Part shown: piece by piece, positions 16,546 through 24,810 of the stretch
Position numbering within the stretch: position 1 is the stretch's first letter
How the letters are laid out: every line of letters begins with the position of its first letter
DNA from: Chitinophaga sp. S165
GTDB taxonomy: Bacteria > Bacteroidota > Bacteroidia > Chitinophagales > Chitinophagaceae
Reading direction: 5' to 3'
DNA: 64,000 nt
NCBI RefSeq assembly: GCF_003182155.1
Contig: NZ_QGTG01000002.1
Location: 1,069,646 to 1,133,645 of the forward strand
Program-made: the position numbers and the translations under genes
Notes under the pieces: generated by a model
The model's database searches: none
The model's input: only the letters and a program-made list of their open reading frames with translations
Told to the model about the DNA's origin: nothing

Positions 16546-17184
16546 ATGATGGAAATACAACATTTCACCTTTAATCCGTTTCAGGAAAATACCTATTTAC
16601 TCATTAACGAAAAAAAGGAATGTATAATTATAGATCCGGGCTGTTATTTTGAAGAAGAAAGGAAACAATTACTGACTTATATCGAAAAAGAGGGTTTGAA
16701 AGTTACACGTCTCCTGAACACACATTGCCACATTGACCATATTTTCGGTAACAGGCTGGTTGTGAAGACTTATGGCGTGGGCCTGGAAATACATGCCCAG
16801 GACAAAGTTGTGCTGGACCGGTCCCCTGATGTAGGTAAAATGTATAATGTTCCCTTTGAACCTTCTCCCGAACCTGCCAGGTTCCTGGAAGACGGAGAAA
16901 AAATCCTCTTTGGCGACGATGAACTGGAAGTGTTATTAGCTCCGGGCCATTCGCCGGGGAGTGTGTGTTTTTATTCCGCCAGCCAGCAATTCCTCATTGG
17001 CGGGGATGTGCTGTTTTACCAGAGCATCGGCCGTACCGACCTGCCTGGGGGCAGCCATCAGACTTTAATTAACAGCATACGGCAGAAATTGTTCGTATTG
17101 CCTGATGAGGTAAGGGTTTACCCTGGTCACGGACAGTCTACCACCATCGGTTTTGAAAAGCAGAACAACCCTTTCCTTCGGTAA
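16546..17184 (+). CDS. Metallo-beta-lactamase-fold hydrolase (glyoxalase II-like)
   Basis: A 212-aa MBL-fold enzyme. The metal motif is THCHIDH (59-65), followed by APGHSPGS, GGDVLF and YPGHGQST, giving the complete di-zinc/iron ligand set. The opening FNPFQENTYLL is typical of the small YcbL/glyoxalase-II-like group, which cleaves thioesters such as S-D-lactoylglutathione or related substrates. The exact substrate is unknown. The gene is divergent from the large outer-membrane gene with a gap of only about 56 bp. Either of two consecutive ATGs (16546, 16549) may be used. Confidence 0.93.
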   Translation: MMEIQHFTFNPFQENTYLLINEKKECIIIDPGCYFEEERKQLLTYIEKEGLKVTRLLNTHCHIDHIFGNRLVVKTYGVGLEIHAQDKVVLDRSPDVGKMYNVPFEPSPEPARFLEDGEKILFGDDELEVLLAPGHSPGSVCFYSASQQFLIGGDVLFYQSIGRTDLPGGSHQTLINSIRQKLFVLPDEVRVYPGHGQSTTIGFEKQNNPFLR

Positions 17185-17214
17185 AGTACTCAGACTCTTC
17201 TGGTCAGCGGAAGT

Positions 17215-18750
17215 TTAAATCCTGCTTACAAATTTTCCGATCACGGGAAGCCTGGAAAACTCCTTTTTTTCCATTTTCAAAAGGAACCAGATATAGCCAG
17301 AAAAGAAGACAGTGGCTACAAGCAGTGACAATGGCTTCAGGGCGTATATATCCCCGGGAGACAGCAGGGTCCTGTTTAACAGGTCATACAGGTAGAAGGT
17401 CGCTACTGCGGTCACCATGTAGGTGAGAATACGCGGAAGGTGATAAGGAACCGGGTAGTACTTCTGCCCCAGTATGTAACAGATGGTCATCTGGATAAAA
17501 TAGCAGGCCATGGTAGCCAGTGCTGCACCAAAATACCCCATAACAGGGATCCACCACCAGTTCAGTAAAAAGGCCATTACGGCGGTAACGATGGTGATCA
17601 TAGCCCCTGTTTTGGTCCTGTCGGTCAGCTTGAACCAGATGGTCAGGTTATAGTAAATACCCAGGAACATATTTGCCAGCAGGAGAATGGGTACGATCTT
17701 CATGCCATCATAATATTCCGGGCGGCGCAGGAAGGTTTTCCAGACGTTCAGGTACAGGCTTACGAAGAGGAACATCATACACAACAGCACCACGAACAGC
17801 TTCATGATACGGGCATACATCTTTTGCGGATCTTTGCCTTCTGCCTGTTTAAAGAAAAATGGTTCGGCGCCTAACTTAAATGCCTGTATGAACATAGTGA
17901 TAAGGATCGCCAGCTTGTAGTTGGCGGCATAGATCCCGATCAGCTCTTTTTTATCTGTCATGTTATTGCCGGGCAGGAATTGTGGCAGGAACCAGGCCCT
18001 GTCAAATGTTTCATTTACCATGCCTGCCATCCCGAAGAATATGAGAGGAACGGCGTAATTCAGCATCTGCTTCCACATGGCGGTGTCAAATTCCCAGCGG
18101 ATGCGCATGATCTGCGGCAGGAACATTAATAGTGTGATACCGCTACCCAGCATGTTACTGAGATAGATATACCCTAACTGGTTGCCCCCGCTAATATCTG
18201 GTAGCCATGTACTGCCTGCTGCATACATTTTAGGGATAACCACCAGGAAAAGTACGTTAAACCCGATCGTGGTCAGGATGCCTGTCAGGCGGATAATAGC
18301 ATAACGGACCGGCCTGTTTTCCAGGCGCAACTGAGCAAACGGAATGGCCGTCAGGGCGTCGAAGGCCATGATCAGTACCAGGTAGGTAAAGAATCCCGGA
18401 TGTGCGTTAAGCCCGCCCAGTTCACCAATATATGAATCGATAATAGGCCCGCGGAAAAGCAGGAGTAATATTGTAAAACTGATGGTCGTAAACAGTAGTG
18501 AGATGGTAGAAGTGCTCAACACCGTCTGGCTGTTCTCCTTCTTGGCAAACCGGAAGAAGGCCGTTTCCATACCATAGGTCAGGATAATATTCATGAAGGG
18601 CACATAAGCATATACTGTAGACATCTCCCCATATGAAGCCTGTGTCATCAGCTCCAGGTAGAGCGGTGTAAGGAAGTAGTTAAGCAGCTTGCTCGCTATG
18701 TTACTAAAGCCGTAATAGATCGTTTGTCCTGCCAGTGATTTTATACTCAA
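17215..18750 (-). CDS. Polysaccharide flippase (Wzx/MOP-type)
   Basis: A 511-aa integral membrane protein with about 12-14 hydrophobic segments. The opening SLAGQTIYYGFSNIASKLLN and TPLYLELMTQASYGEMSTVY match the Wzx/RfbX 'polysaccharide biosynthesis protein' branch of the MOP superfamily, which moves undecaprenyl-linked oligosaccharides across the inner membrane. The start is TTG (minus-strand codon at 18748-18750); the first internal Met is past residue 30, inside conserved sequence. It lies 26 bp after arfB on the same strand. No glycosyltransferase cluster is next to it, so the substrate is unknown. Confidence 0.9.
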   Translation of the reverse strand: MSIKSLAGQTIYYGFSNIASKLLNYFLTPLYLELMTQASYGEMSTVYAYVPFMNIILTYGMETAFFRFAKKENSQTVLSTSTISLLFTTISFTILLLLFRGPIIDSYIGELGGLNAHPGFFTYLVLIMAFDALTAIPFAQLRLENRPVRYAIIRLTGILTTIGFNVLFLVVIPKMYAAGSTWLPDISGGNQLGYIYLSNMLGSGITLLMFLPQIMRIRWEFDTAMWKQMLNYAVPLIFFGMAGMVNETFDRAWFLPQFLPGNNMTDKKELIGIYAANYKLAILITMFIQAFKLGAEPFFFKQAEGKDPQKMYARIMKLFVVLLCMMFLFVSLYLNVWKTFLRRPEYYDGMKIVPILLLANMFLGIYYNLTIWFKLTDRTKTGAMITIVTAVMAFLLNWWWIPVMGYFGAALATMACYFIQMTICYILGQKYYPVPYHLPRILTYMVTAVATFYLYDLLNRTLLSPGDIYALKPLSLLVATVFFSGYIWFLLKMEKKEFSRLPVIGKFVSRI

Positions 18751-18776
18751 TGCCCTGAAATTTTGACCAAAATTAA

Positions 18777-19175
18777 TTATTCCAGCCCTTTCCTGCGCTG
18801 TTGTTTTTTGTCGGACAGCCGTTTTTTGAGTTCCATCCGTTTTTGTTTCACCGCTTTTGATGGTCTGGTAGGTACTCTTTTCTTGGGTTTGATGAGGGCC
18901 TTACTCACCAGTTCGTTCATCTTTTTTATGACCAGCTGTTTGTTACCCAGCTGTGTACGTTCTTCCTGGGAGCGGACCTGTAGCAGCCCTTCTGCATTGA
19001 TGCGATGCGCCAGCTTTTCCTGTACCAGCGTCTTTTGTTCCTGGGTTAACAAAGATGAAGCGGCGACGTCAAAATAACCTTCCACCATGGTCTCCACCTT
19101 ATTCACATTTTGTCCGCCACTACCTCCGCTCCTGGCTGTGCGGAAGGTGATTTCGGCGGAAAGATCTAAACTCAT
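18777..19175 (-). CDS. arfB: Peptidyl-tRNA hydrolase ArfB (ribosome rescue)
   Basis: A 132-aa release-factor-like protein. The catalytic GGQ is at residues 20-22 within RTARSGGSGGQNVNKVET. The C-terminal tail is strongly basic (KAVKQKRMELKKRL and then KKQQRRKG), as needed to enter the empty mRNA channel of stalled ribosomes. ArfB hydrolyses peptidyl-tRNA on non-stop ribosomes. The minus-strand leader has TACCTTTA (19215-19222), a one-base variant of the promoter box. It may be co-transcribed with the flippase downstream. Confidence 0.96.
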   Translation of the reverse strand: MSLDLSAEITFRTARSGGSGGQNVNKVETMVEGYFDVAASSLLTQEQKTLVQEKLAHRINAEGLLQVRSQEERTQLGNKQLVIKKMNELVSKALIKPKKRVPTRPSKAVKQKRMELKKRLSDKKQQRRKGLE

Positions 19176-19264
19176 TTAATTAACGTTTCTTTATAATTGA
19201 TTATCGTAATTTAATAAAGGTAAATGATTTTATTTGCCGTCCATCCTTATAAATCCTGTGTGCT

Positions 19265-20611
19265 ATGAATTTCTTTACTCCTGTACAGTTACGCATACTT
19301 AAAACCAGCTGGATTCCTGTACTTATAGTCTGCACGATACAAAAGGGCGCCATCATATTCCCATCAATATCATCGCTTAGCCTGGGGACGCAATTTTCAC
19401 TGTTCTTTACGCTGGCCACAATTGGCATGGTAACATGGGAGGCGATCATTAAAAAAGATCTGAAGCAATTTGGGATATTAACATGCGTCACGCTCCTGAC
19501 TTTCGGTCTGCAGTTTGTCCTGAATGAGTTTCTGAAAGCCAATAGCAGCCAGCAAAGTACTTCCCTGATCTATTACTTTAATTCATTTGCGGTGTTCCTG
19601 GTGGTTATCATCACCCGCTTCTATCTGAATGGAATGAGCGATAAAATAGGCGCAGCTGCACTGGCAGCGGTGATCTATTTTGTGATCCCCAAAACAGGAA
19701 GTCCGACCGGCGGTATCCCGGTAGGATGGCTGTATCCGTCCCAGTTCTGGACAGATGTAGTGACGTCTCTCGCGTTCCCACTCATAACATTCGGCACCTT
19801 TATTTCTTACTACTCGATCATTTTCCTGACAGAGAACAGTTTCAGGTGGCCGGCGTTCTTTATAAAACTACAGTCCCGTATACAAACGATCAGCAAGTGG
19901 GAGTATTTCTTTCTCTTCCTGGCAATATGGTTTGTTTACATGGGTAGTATTGGGGAACTTTCTTATTTAATGGCAAGTTTCTTCGAAGGAACAACGCTGC
20001 CTGTGATAGTTACAGCGTTTACTATTTTCAAATTGTTACTGGCTGTTCTGTGCATATATTCTCTTGCCGGATTGTTAAGAAATATCATTACCGGCAGGGT
20101 ATTGACTACCGGCGAATATAACCCCTGGGTGATCATTATGCATTACATTCCTGTTGTTAATATTGCCGCTGTGCTGAAGCTTATATTTACTGAAGACAAG
20201 CCGGCGACCCAGGAAGAGCATGCAGTATTATACCTTGAATCTGACAGGCATGCTGCCCAGCAGGCTATGATCATTTCCGGTATTACAGTAACTGTGTATA
20301 ACATCTACTACTTGTTGACAGCTCCTACCGGTTTAGCCTTATCCGGAGCGGCATTACTGGGAGCGCTATATCTTCTCAAAATCTTTTGTTACATAAAATT
20401 GCGAAGCAGCAAAACCTATTTGCTATTGGTAATAGGATTGAATATCGTAACAATACTTTTCGCCCTGAATGAATACCTGATGTTGTCCCTTGCGTTCCTC
20501 TATCTCTACTACTACCTGATGCAGGAATTGTTCTATCCTAAACTGGAAATAGAGGACACTTTGAAAGTCCAGGAACCGGAAGCAGGGGATATATTCACAC
20601 ATACCGCATAA
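19265..20611 (+). CDS. Unknown multi-pass membrane protein, 448 aa
   Basis: I do not recognise a family. The protein has about 12 hydrophobic segments with short loops; the longest polar loop (TEDKPATQEEHAVLYLESDRH, shortened here to its charged core) lies about residues 310-330, and the C-terminus is acidic (KLEIEDTLKVQEPEAGD). There is no signal peptide beyond the first helix, no transporter motif and no catalytic motif that I can see. It lies between arfB (divergent) and dtd (same strand, 42 bp). Two Gly/Pro-rich segments (PKTGSPTGGIPVGW) could form a re-entrant loop. Lineage-specific membrane protein is the safest call. Confidence 0.72.
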   Translation: MNFFTPVQLRILKTSWIPVLIVCTIQKGAIIFPSISSLSLGTQFSLFFTLATIGMVTWEAIIKKDLKQFGILTCVTLLTFGLQFVLNEFLKANSSQQSTSLIYYFNSFAVFLVVIITRFYLNGMSDKIGAAALAAVIYFVIPKTGSPTGGIPVGWLYPSQFWTDVVTSLAFPLITFGTFISYYSIIFLTENSFRWPAFFIKLQSRIQTISKWEYFFLFLAIWFVYMGSIGELSYLMASFFEGTTLPVIVTAFTIFKLLLAVLCIYSLAGLLRNIITGRVLTTGEYNPWVIIMHYIPVVNIAAVLKLIFTEDKPATQEEHAVLYLESDRHAAQQAMIISGITVTVYNIYYLLTAPTGLALSGAALLGALYLLKIFCYIKLRSSKTYLLLVIGLNIVTILFALNEYLMLSLAFLYLYYYLMQELFYPKLEIEDTLKVQEPEAGDIFTHTA

Positions 20612-20653
20612 TTATTTTAATTTCCCGGCGCAATTAAATAACTCATTACACAT

Positions 20654-21106
20654 ATGCGTGCAGTTATACAACGTGCATCAAGGGCATCCGTGACCGTAGA
20701 CGGCAACGTTACCGGCAGCATTCAAACAGGACTGTTGGTACTGCTGGGTATTGAAGACGCTGATAATATGGAAGATATTACCTGGTTGAGTAATAAGATC
20801 GTCAACCTGCGTATTTTTAACGATGAGGAAGGCGTCATGAACCGCTCAGTAAAAGAGGTGAACGGTGATGTGCTATTAGTAAGCCAGTTTACGCTGCATG
20901 CGGCTACGAAAAAGGGGAACAGGCCCTCCTATATCAAGGCGAGCAAACCGGATATAGCCATACCTTTATACGAGCAGATGATCAGCCAGTTGACATTTGA
21001 TATGGGTAAAACCATTGCCACCGGCATTTTCGGCGCTGATATGAAGGTGGACCTGCTGAATGACGGCCCTGTCACTATCATCATAGACACAAAATCAAAA
21101 GAATAA
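20654..21106 (+). CDS. dtd: D-aminoacyl-tRNA deacylase
   Basis: A 150-aa protein at the exact family length. Both active-site motifs are present: SQFTL (77-81) and the Gly-cisPro motif GPVT (138-141). DTD removes D-amino acids, and glycine mischarged on tRNA-Ala, from tRNA by an RNA-based mechanism. A MazG-like gene follows after 9 bp and YihY after that, giving a likely three-gene transcript. arfB and glyS are also close, so several translation-fidelity genes lie within 5 kb. Confidence 0.97.
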   Translation: MRAVIQRASRASVTVDGNVTGSIQTGLLVLLGIEDADNMEDITWLSNKIVNLRIFNDEEGVMNRSVKEVNGDVLLVSQFTLHAATKKGNRPSYIKASKPDIAIPLYEQMISQLTFDMGKTIATGIFGADMKVDLLNDGPVTIIIDTKSKE

Positions 21107-21115
21107 ATCATCAAT

Positions 21116-21442
21116 ATGACCATCCAGGAAGCACAGGAAAAGATAGATGGCTGGATCAGAACTGTTGGTGTGCGCTATTTCAGCGAACTGACCAACATGG
21201 CCATCCTGACCGAAGAAGTAGGGGAAGTTGCCCGTATCATGTCCCGCAAGTACGGAGAGCAGTCCTTTAAGGAGTCAGACAAACAGAAAGACCTGGCGGA
21301 TGAGCTGGCGGATGTAATGTGGGTGCTGCTTTGTATCGCCAACCAGACAGGAGTGGATATGACCGCCGCTCTTGAGAAGAATTTTGAGAAGAAAAACATC
21401 CGTGATGCCAACAGGCATAAGGAGAATGAGAAGCTCCAATAA
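21116..21442 (+). CDS. MazG-like nucleotide pyrophosphohydrolase
   Basis: A 108-aa protein from the all-alpha NTP pyrophosphohydrolase superfamily. The metal-binding pattern is complete: ILTEEVGEVARIMSRKYGEQ (E-E-x-x-E) followed by KDLADELADVMWVLLCIANQ (E-x-x-D). Single-domain members of this size hydrolyse (d)NTPs to monophosphates and often act on aberrant nucleotides. It starts 9 bp after dtd and ends 27 bp before the YihY gene. The family is clear; the exact substrate is not. Confidence 0.92.
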   Translation: MTIQEAQEKIDGWIRTVGVRYFSELTNMAILTEEVGEVARIMSRKYGEQSFKESDKQKDLADELADVMWVLLCIANQTGVDMTAALEKNFEKKNIRDANRHKENEKLQ

Positions 21443-21469
21443 AGGCAGGTTTTTTGTTAAAGCTATAAT

Positions 21470-22423
21470 ATGAATATCCCGAAAACGATCAAGACCTACT
21501 GGCAGATCCTGAAACAGACTTTTCATGATTTCATGGACGATAAAGTGCTTAAGCTTAGCGCTGCACTGTCCTATTACACTATTTTTTCTATCGCCCCCAT
21601 GCTGATCGTGATCATCACGCTCTGTGATGTATTCCTGGGGAAGGAAGCTATTGAAGGAAGCATATACGGACAGATCAACGATATGGTTGGCAACGAGGCC
21701 GCTCTCCAGATCCAGCAGATGATCAAAAATGCCACCCTCTCCGGAGATGCCAGCTGGGCTACCGTAGTGGGTGTCGTTACCCTGATCATTGGTGCTACCA
21801 GTGTATTTGGTGAGATCCAGGATTCTATCAATTTCATCTGGCAGTTAAAGGCCAAACCAAAGAATGGTCTCGTTAAAATGCTGCTGAACCGTCTCCTGTC
21901 CTTTTCTATGGTTATCAGCCTGGGATTTATCCTGATGGTGTCCCTGGCATTGAACGGGATCATTTCCCTATTCAGCAACCAGCTTTCGGCGCTGTTTCCA
22001 CAGGTAACGATGGTACTGGTGTACATTATTAACCTCGCTTTGACCTTTCTGATCATCACAGTGTTATTTGCCATCATTTTCAAGGTCTTGCCCGATGCTA
22101 AAGTCCGGTGGAAGCATGTCATTGCAGGGGCAGTAACTACCGCCATCCTGTTTATGATAGGTAAATTCGCCATAGGCCTGTATCTTGGCTCCAGCAAAGT
22201 AGGTACAGCCTACGGGGCGGCCGGTTCCATCGTCATCATCCTGCTCTGGGTGTACTATTCGGCCATTATCCTGTACTTTGGGGCTGAATTTACTCAAGTA
22301 TATGTACAGCATTTCGGAGGCCAGATCAGGCCCAATGAATATGCTGTATATGTCAAGGAAGTGCCCGTGGAGACTGATGAATTGCCGTTAACGGCCCCTG
22401 TAGAAACCGAAAAAGGTAGCTAA
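21470..22423 (+). CDS. YihY/BrkB-family inner membrane protein
   Basis: A 317-aa protein with about six membrane helices. The hallmark opening KLSAALSYYTIFSIAPMLIV and the later blocks FGEIQDSINFIWQ, KVLPDAKVRWKHVIAGA and YGAAGSIVIILLWVYYSA all match YihY/BrkB proteins (once called ribonuclease BN). Function is not settled; transport or envelope roles have been proposed. The C-terminal tail is acidic and probably cytoplasmic. It is the last gene of the dtd-mazG-yihY run, followed by the glyS promoter. Confidence 0.93.
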   Translation: MNIPKTIKTYWQILKQTFHDFMDDKVLKLSAALSYYTIFSIAPMLIVIITLCDVFLGKEAIEGSIYGQINDMVGNEAALQIQQMIKNATLSGDASWATVVGVVTLIIGATSVFGEIQDSINFIWQLKAKPKNGLVKMLLNRLLSFSMVISLGFILMVSLALNGIISLFSNQLSALFPQVTMVLVYIINLALTFLIITVLFAIIFKVLPDAKVRWKHVIAGAVTTAILFMIGKFAIGLYLGSSKVGTAYGAAGSIVIILLWVYYSAIILYFGAEFTQVYVQHFGGQIRPNEYAVYVKEVPVETDELPLTAPVETEKGS

Positions 22424-22452
22424 ACGCCATCTTTAATTCCGAAAACCCTTAT

Positions 22453-22460
22453 TATATTTG
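22453..22460 (+). promoter_or_regulatory. -7 box TATATTTG of glyS
   Basis: Exact TAnnTTTG ending 7 bases before the glyS ATG, implying a leaderless or nearly leaderless mRNA. Confidence 0.5.
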
Positions 22461-22467
22461 CGCCATT

Positions 22468-23898
22468 ATGGCTACAGATCAGAACAAATTTCAGGCGATC
22501 ATCTCGCATTGTAAAGAATATGGCTTCGTGTTCCCGTCCAGTGAAATATACGACGGCTTAAGTGCTGTATATGACTATGGCCAATATGGAGCTCAGCTAA
22601 AGAAGAATATCCGCGACTACTGGTGGAAAAGTATGACCCAGATGCACGACAACATCGTGGGGATTGATTCTGCTATCTTCATGCATCCTACTATTTGGAA
22701 AGCTTCCGGCCACGTTGATGGCTTCAGCGATCCTATGATCGACAACAAAGACAGTAAAAAGCGTTACCGTGTGGATCACCTGATCGAAGCACACGCTGAA
22801 ACACTGCCTGAAGGCAATGCTGAAGAGCTGATCAGTAAAATGAACGAGTTGTTGGGAAAGGATGATCTGGCCGGATTAAAAAGCCTTATAGAAACTTATA
22901 ATATTAAGTGTAGTGTCAGTGGTACTGCTAACTGGACAGACGTACGTCAGTTTAATCTGATGTTCTCTACCCAGTTAGGTAGCGTATCTGAAGAAGCCAA
23001 TGAAATTTACTTACGTCCGGAAACCGCACAGGGTATCTTTGTGAACTTCCTCAATGTGCAGAAAACCGGCCGTATGAAAATACCTTTTGGTATTGCGCAG
23101 ATAGGTAAGGCTTTCCGTAATGAGATCGTAGCGCGTCAGTTCATATTCCGTATGCGTGAGTTTGAACAGATGGAAATGCAGTTCTTTGTACGCCCTGGTA
23201 CTCAGAAAGAGTGGTTCGAATATTGGAAGGAAGAGCGCCTGAAATGGCATCTCAGCCTGGGTATTGATCCTAATAAGTACAGATTCCATGTGCATGATAA
23301 GCTGGCTTTCTATGCAGATGCTGCTGAAGATATCGAATTTGAATTCCCAATTGGTTTCAAAGAAGTAGAAGGTATCCACAGCCGTACGGATCATGATCTG
23401 GGCAGACATCAGGAGTTCAGCAAAAAGAAACTGCAGTACTTCGATACAGAGATTAATCAGAATTACGTACCATATGTGATAGAGACTTCTATTGGTCTGG
23501 ACCGTATGTTCCTGCTTACTATCTCGAATGCTTATGAAGAACAGGACCTGACTAAAGACGGCAAAGAAGATAGCCGTGTGGTAATGAAGTTCCCTGCTAA
23601 ACTAGCTCCGCTTAAACTGGCCATATTCCCATTGACCAAAAAAGATGGATTACCTGAAATAGCTAATGAACTGTTATCCCAGTGCAAGCCTCACTTCCAT
23701 TGCTATTATGAAGAGAAGGATAGTATCGGTAAACGTTACCGCCGTCAGGATGCCATTGGTACACCGTTCTGTGTAACGATCGATCATCAGACGAAAGAAG
23801 ATAACACCGTTACCATCCGCTACCGCGACAGTATGGAACAGGAAAGGATCCCGATGGATAAAGTGAAAGAGATCGTACTGAATAAGATCAACGAATAG
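22468..23898 (+). CDS. glyS: Glycyl-tRNA synthetase, dimeric type
   Basis: A 476-aa class II synthetase of the single-chain homodimeric type (as in eukaryotes, archaea and Bacteroidota), not the alpha2-beta2 type. Visible blocks are the N-terminal CKEYGFVFPSSEIYDGL, the motif 1 region, RPETAQGIFVNF, motif 2 in GIAQIGKAFRNEIVARQFIF with the ATP-binding Arg, the glycine-binding acidic residues in MREFEQMEMQFF, and motif 3 in YVIETSIGLDRMFL. A C-terminal anticodon-binding domain of about 110 aa follows. It charges tRNA-Gly with glycine. The gene is monocistronic with its own promoter and terminator. Confidence 0.98.
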   Translation: MATDQNKFQAIISHCKEYGFVFPSSEIYDGLSAVYDYGQYGAQLKKNIRDYWWKSMTQMHDNIVGIDSAIFMHPTIWKASGHVDGFSDPMIDNKDSKKRYRVDHLIEAHAETLPEGNAEELISKMNELLGKDDLAGLKSLIETYNIKCSVSGTANWTDVRQFNLMFSTQLGSVSEEANEIYLRPETAQGIFVNFLNVQKTGRMKIPFGIAQIGKAFRNEIVARQFIFRMREFEQMEMQFFVRPGTQKEWFEYWKEERLKWHLSLGIDPNKYRFHVHDKLAFYADAAEDIEFEFPIGFKEVEGIHSRTDHDLGRHQEFSKKKLQYFDTEINQNYVPYVIETSIGLDRMFLLTISNAYEEQDLTKDGKEDSRVVMKFPAKLAPLKLAIFPLTKKDGLPEIANELLSQCKPHFHCYYEEKDSIGKRYRRQDAIGTPFCVTIDHQTKEDNTVTIRYRDSMEQERIPMDKVKEIVLNKINE

Positions 23899-23918
23899 AA
23901 ATAAAAGCGAATTATATA

Positions 23919-23949
23919 AAGGCTGCATCAACCGGTGCGGCCTTTTTTA
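23919..23949 (+). terminator. glyS terminator
   Basis: AAGGCTGCA pairs with TGCGGCCTT (one G-T pair) around an 8-nt loop and is followed by TTTTTTAT. Confidence 0.8.
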
Positions 23950-23979
23950 TGCCTATTGTGCTACTTGTTCAAGTAGTGC

Positions 23980-24699
23980 TTATCCGTACAGCTCCTGGTG
24001 GATGTCATGCCTGTCATACCCCATCGCCAGTATGCGATGTTTGGCCTCATCGATCATATTTTTCCAGCCACAAAGAAAGAAATGCGCAGGCTGTTTTTGG
24101 GCCAGCTCTTCATAGATCAGGTGTACATACCCTTTACGGCCGGTCCAGCCATTGTCTTCGCGTGACAGGGTAGGCAGATAATGGAAATCTGTCAGATCAC
24201 GTTCCAGTTGCCGCATTTCTGAAGCATATAGCAGATCACATTGCTGCCGGCAACCATAAATAAGGTGGATCGGCGGATGTGGCAGATCGTGCGCCCTGAT
24301 ATACTGTGCCATTGAGCGGAAAGGTGCAATACCGGTACCGGTACAGATGAAGAACAGGTCTTTGTCCATCTCTGCCGGTAACGTAAAGTGGCCCAGCGGC
24401 CCTTTCAGGATCAGCTCACTGCCCTCAGTGATGTGGTTGAACAGGTAAGTGGTCCCAGCGCCACCCTCCAGGAATACGATGACCAGCTCTATGGTGTTTG
24501 TACCGTCCGGTGGGGATGCGATGGAATAGCTACGCCAGCGTTTGTTCTTCTGCTCATGTATGGGGAGGTCGAGGGTAACAAACTGACCCGCCTTAAAGTC
24601 AAAACATTCCTTTTCCGGAATTTGTATCCAGAACCTGCGCGTATTAGGTGTTTCCTGTACGATACGGGTTACCTGACCCTTATACCATTGGTCCAGCAT
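23980..24699 (-). CDS. FAD-binding ferredoxin-NADP reductase-like protein
   Basis: A 239-aa flavoprotein of the FNR fold without a fused [2Fe-2S] domain. FAD contacts are RSYSIASP (RxYS) and GAGTTYLFN; the NAD(P) half starts at FFICTGTGIAPFRSM, with IYGCRQQCDLLY next and FFLCGWKNMIDEAK near the end. The family moves electrons between NAD(P)H and small iron-sulphur or flavin partners. It resembles ferredoxin/flavodoxin reductases of the Fpr size class. The partner is not encoded nearby. It is divergent from mfd, with about 110 bp between the starts. Confidence 0.9.
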   Translation of the reverse strand: MLDQWYKGQVTRIVQETPNTRRFWIQIPEKECFDFKAGQFVTLDLPIHEQKNKRWRSYSIASPPDGTNTIELVIVFLEGGAGTTYLFNHITEGSELILKGPLGHFTLPAEMDKDLFFICTGTGIAPFRSMAQYIRAHDLPHPPIHLIYGCRQQCDLLYASEMRQLERDLTDFHYLPTLSREDNGWTGRKGYVHLIYEELAQKQPAHFFLCGWKNMIDEAKHRILAMGYDRHDIHQELYG

Positions 24700-24773
24700 T
24701 GGTGTGGAATTTATATACTAAATATAACCAAAATTGTCCATAGCCCGTTGGCTCTCAGGGGTAATAGCGACGC

Positions 24774-24802
24774 TTGACTAATGGACTAATTCCGTATCTT
24801 TG
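24774..24802 (+). promoter_or_regulatory. mfd promoter TTG-N18-TATCTTTG
   Basis: TTG at 24774-24776 followed after 18 bp by TATCTTTG at 24795-24802; the ATG at 24811 is only 8 bases further on, so the mRNA should be almost leaderless. Confidence 0.7.
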
Positions 24803-24810
24803 CAACCCTC

